A stretch of 27,858 nt of DNA from Fusobacteriales bacterium (lineage in GTDB: Bacteria; Fusobacteriota; Fusobacteriia; Fusobacteriales; Leptotrichiaceae). A program made the translations under genes and the position numbers. Every line of letters begins with the position of its first letter. Position 1 is the stretch's first letter. Below, one piece after another: positions 26,541 through 27,858 of the stretch. A model generated the notes under the pieces. That model did not search any database. It saw only the letters and a program-made list of their open reading frames with translations, and had not been told where the DNA came from. The DNA is taken from the NCBI GenBank assembly GCA_031285605.1, contig JAITVW010000033.1:1-27858 (forward strand), in the 5' to 3' direction.

Positions 26541-26649
26541 AGAAAAAGTCAATTTTTAAATTAATTATCAACGAGAATTATTTTATAAAATTATCGTTAT
26601 ACTATCTTATTATATTTATATATCTAGCATAATAATAAGAAAAAGTCAA
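26541..26649. repeat. Direct repeat of a 12-mer at the Rep-like gene promoter
   Basis: AGAAAAAGTCAA occurs at 26541-26552 and again at 26638-26649. A shorter inverted copy, TTGACTTT, lies at 26686-26693. The second copy contains the -35 box of the Rep-like gene, and the inverted copy contains the -35 box of the divergent PLP-enzyme gene. This looks like a set of binding sites for one regulator, perhaps the Rep-like protein itself. Confidence 0.5.
26621..26649 (-). promoter_or_regulatory. Promoter of the Rep-like gene
   Basis: On the minus strand, TTGACT (26649-26644) and TAGATA (26626-26621) are 17 bases apart. The transcript would start near 26614 and carry a leader of about 95 bases, which includes an imperfect dyad, AACGA at 26570-26574 with TCGTT at 26594-26598. 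Confidence 0.65.
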
Positions 26650-26685
26650 AGAATATTTCAGTATCCAACGACGAAAATGAAAAAT

Positions 26686-26713
26686 TTGACTTTCGTAGAT
26701 AATATGGTATGTT
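26686..26713 (+). promoter_or_regulatory. Promoter of the DgaE-like gene
   Basis: TTGACT at 26686-26691 and TATGTT at 26708-26713 are 16 bases apart. The start site near 26720 leaves about 38 bases of leader. The -35 box lies within the inverted copy of the AAAGTCAA motif shared with the divergent promoter. Confidence 0.55.
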
Positions 26714-26757
26714 AGTAGTGAAAGAAAAACGAAGAAAAATTTATTGGAGGTGAAAAA

Positions 26758-27855
26758 GTGAATATATATGAAAAAATAGGTCTTCAGAAAGTAATAAACG
26801 CAAGCGGAAGAATGACAATATTAGGAGTATCGGTATTGTCAGATAAAAGTACAGAGTGCTTCAAAGAGGGAAGTCAGAATTTTGTGGTAATGGAAGACCT
26901 TATGAATAAAGCAGGAGAAATAATTTCTGCTTATACAAAGGCCGGGGCAAGCTGTGTAACATCATCAGCATCAGCGGGAATAGCAATAGCTGCAGCATCT
27001 CTAATAACAAAGGACAGTCAGACGATGGCAGAAAATCTTCATATACTGAATACTGACAAAAGAGAAATAATTATACAAAAAGGTCATGTAGTAAACTATG
27101 GGGCACCGATAAAGACTATGATAGAGCTTGGCGGCGGCAGGCTGGTGGAAGTTGGTCAGTCAAATCTAACAAGCGAAGAAAACATAACAGGAAATATAAA
27201 TGAAAAAACAGTGGGAATATTTTATGTAAAATCACATCATAGTGTACAAAAGGGGATGCTGAGTCTGGAAAAGATAATAGAGATAGGGAAGAAGTACAAT
27301 ATTCCTGTGGTAGTGGACGCGGCGGCAGAAGAGGATCTGGAAAAGTATGTGTCAATGGGAGCAGATATGGTGATATACAGCGGTTCCAAGGCAATAGAAG
27401 GACCGGCCTCGGGCTTTATAACAGGGAAGAAGGAGCTTATCAGGAATTGTAATCTTCAGTATAAGGGAATAGGAAGAGCGATGAAGGTAGACAAAGGAGT
27501 AATAATGAGTCTGCTGAGTGCTTTGGAACAGTACAGTCAAAAGGATGAAGCAAAGACAGAACAGGCAAACAGGAAGAAGGCAGAGCTTCTGGCAGAGGAA
27601 TTAAAGGGAGTAAAAGGCATAGAAGTATCAGTGGTAAAGGATGAGGCAGGAAGAGAGATATACAGAACAGAGCTGAAACTGCTGGATACCAAGCTGAAAG
27701 CAGAAGAAGTGATAAAGGAACTGGAAGGCGGAAATCCTGCAGTCTATACAAGAAACTACTATAAGAATCAGGGGAAAATACACTTTGATATGAGGTCGGT
27801 GGATGAAAAGGAAATAGGAAATATATTTAAAAGAGTAGAAGAAATACTGGGTTAA
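26758..27855 (+). CDS. dgaE: DgaE-like PLP enzyme (D-glucosaminate-6-phosphate ammonia lyase family)
   Basis: A 365-residue pyridoxal-phosphate enzyme of the SelA/DgaE group (COG1921). It starts with MNIYEKIGLQKVINASGRMT, typical of the family, and the presumed PLP lysine is Lys211 in VIYSGSKAIEGPASG. The PLP-aspartate region is PVVVDAAAEEDLEKY. It is much shorter than true SelA (about 460 residues), which argues against selenocysteine synthase. In Salmonella DgaE deaminates D-glucosaminate 6-phosphate to 2-keto-3-deoxygluconate 6-phosphate, which DgaF cleaves. A GTG start at 26758 is set by GGAGG at 26746-26750. Its GC looks higher than that of the neighbouring Rep-like gene. AAGG right after the stop may be the next RBS, so the operon probably continues beyond the window. 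Confidence 0.8.
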   Translation: MNIYEKIGLQKVINASGRMTILGVSVLSDKSTECFKEGSQNFVVMEDLMNKAGEIISAYTKAGASCVTSSASAGIAIAAASLITKDSQTMAENLHILNTDKREIIIQKGHVVNYGAPIKTMIELGGGRLVEVGQSNLTSEENITGNINEKTVGIFYVKSHHSVQKGMLSLEKIIEIGKKYNIPVVVDAAAEEDLEKYVSMGADMVIYSGSKAIEGPASGFITGKKELIRNCNLQYKGIGRAMKVDKGVIMSLLSALEQYSQKDEAKTEQANRKKAELLAEELKGVKGIEVSVVKDEAGREIYRTELKLLDTKLKAEEVIKELEGGNPAVYTRNYYKNQGKIHFDMRSVDEKEIGNIFKRVEEILG

Positions 27856-27858
27856 GGT

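Noticed and set aside
1..27858. CRISPR array, tRNA, rRNA, prophage or complete defence system
   Set aside because: No regularly spaced repeats, no tRNA/rRNA-like stretches and no phage or nuclease-defence gene clusters were seen on either strand.

Overview
The window reads as chromosomal DNA of a low-GC, anaerobic, outer-membrane-bearing bacterium, most likely of the phylum Fusobacteriota (a Sebaldella/Leptotrichia-like genome is my best guess from gene style, not from any search). The reasons are AT-rich DNA with purine-rich coding strands, GGAGG-type ribosome binding sites, Gram-negative envelope genes (BamA, TamB and LpxD, hence an outer membrane with lipid A) beside low-GC-type KtrAB and ParB genes, and an anaerobe's oxygen defence (flavodiiron protein). 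Twenty-one of the 22 well-supported full-length genes lie on the + strand. The exception is a replication-initiator-like gene near the right end.

Region by region: 1-5547 is a tight housekeeping cluster, ktrB-ktrA (K+ uptake), mnmG (tRNA U34 modification), rsmG (16S rRNA methylation) and a ParB/Noc-family gene with no parA beside it. 5694-13293 is an outer-membrane assembly operon, tamB-bamA-lpxD, with no skp/ompH between bamA and lpxD. 13438-16297 holds a small lipoprotein with its own promoter and terminator, a GltD-like Fe-S/FAD oxidoreductase and the redox chaperone Hsp33. 16402-19469 holds a lone STAS-domain protein, D-Ala-D-Ala ligase behind a structured 300-base leader, LuxS and TatD.

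19470-20785 is the accessory-looking part: a 631-base stretch with two hairpins, a short unassigned ORF and a probable transposase start remnant, followed by two small exported proteins (a lipoprotein-like protein and an ankyrin-repeat protein), each with its own promoter. Next come a flavodiiron O2/NO reductase and PTS enzyme I (21606-24544, ending in a clear terminator) and a DJ-1/PfpI-family protein. A shared bidirectional terminator separates this from the leftward-reading Rep_3-like initiator gene, which diverges from a DgaE-like PLP enzyme whose operon probably runs past the right edge.

I found no rRNA, tRNA, CRISPR array or intact mobile element. I do not see a convincing complete novel system. 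The most unusual items are the isolated chromosomal Rep_3-like initiator with repeated 12-mers at its promoter, the ParB/Noc protein with mixed specificity residues, the structured ddl leader, and a sharp leucine-codon shift inside tamB.
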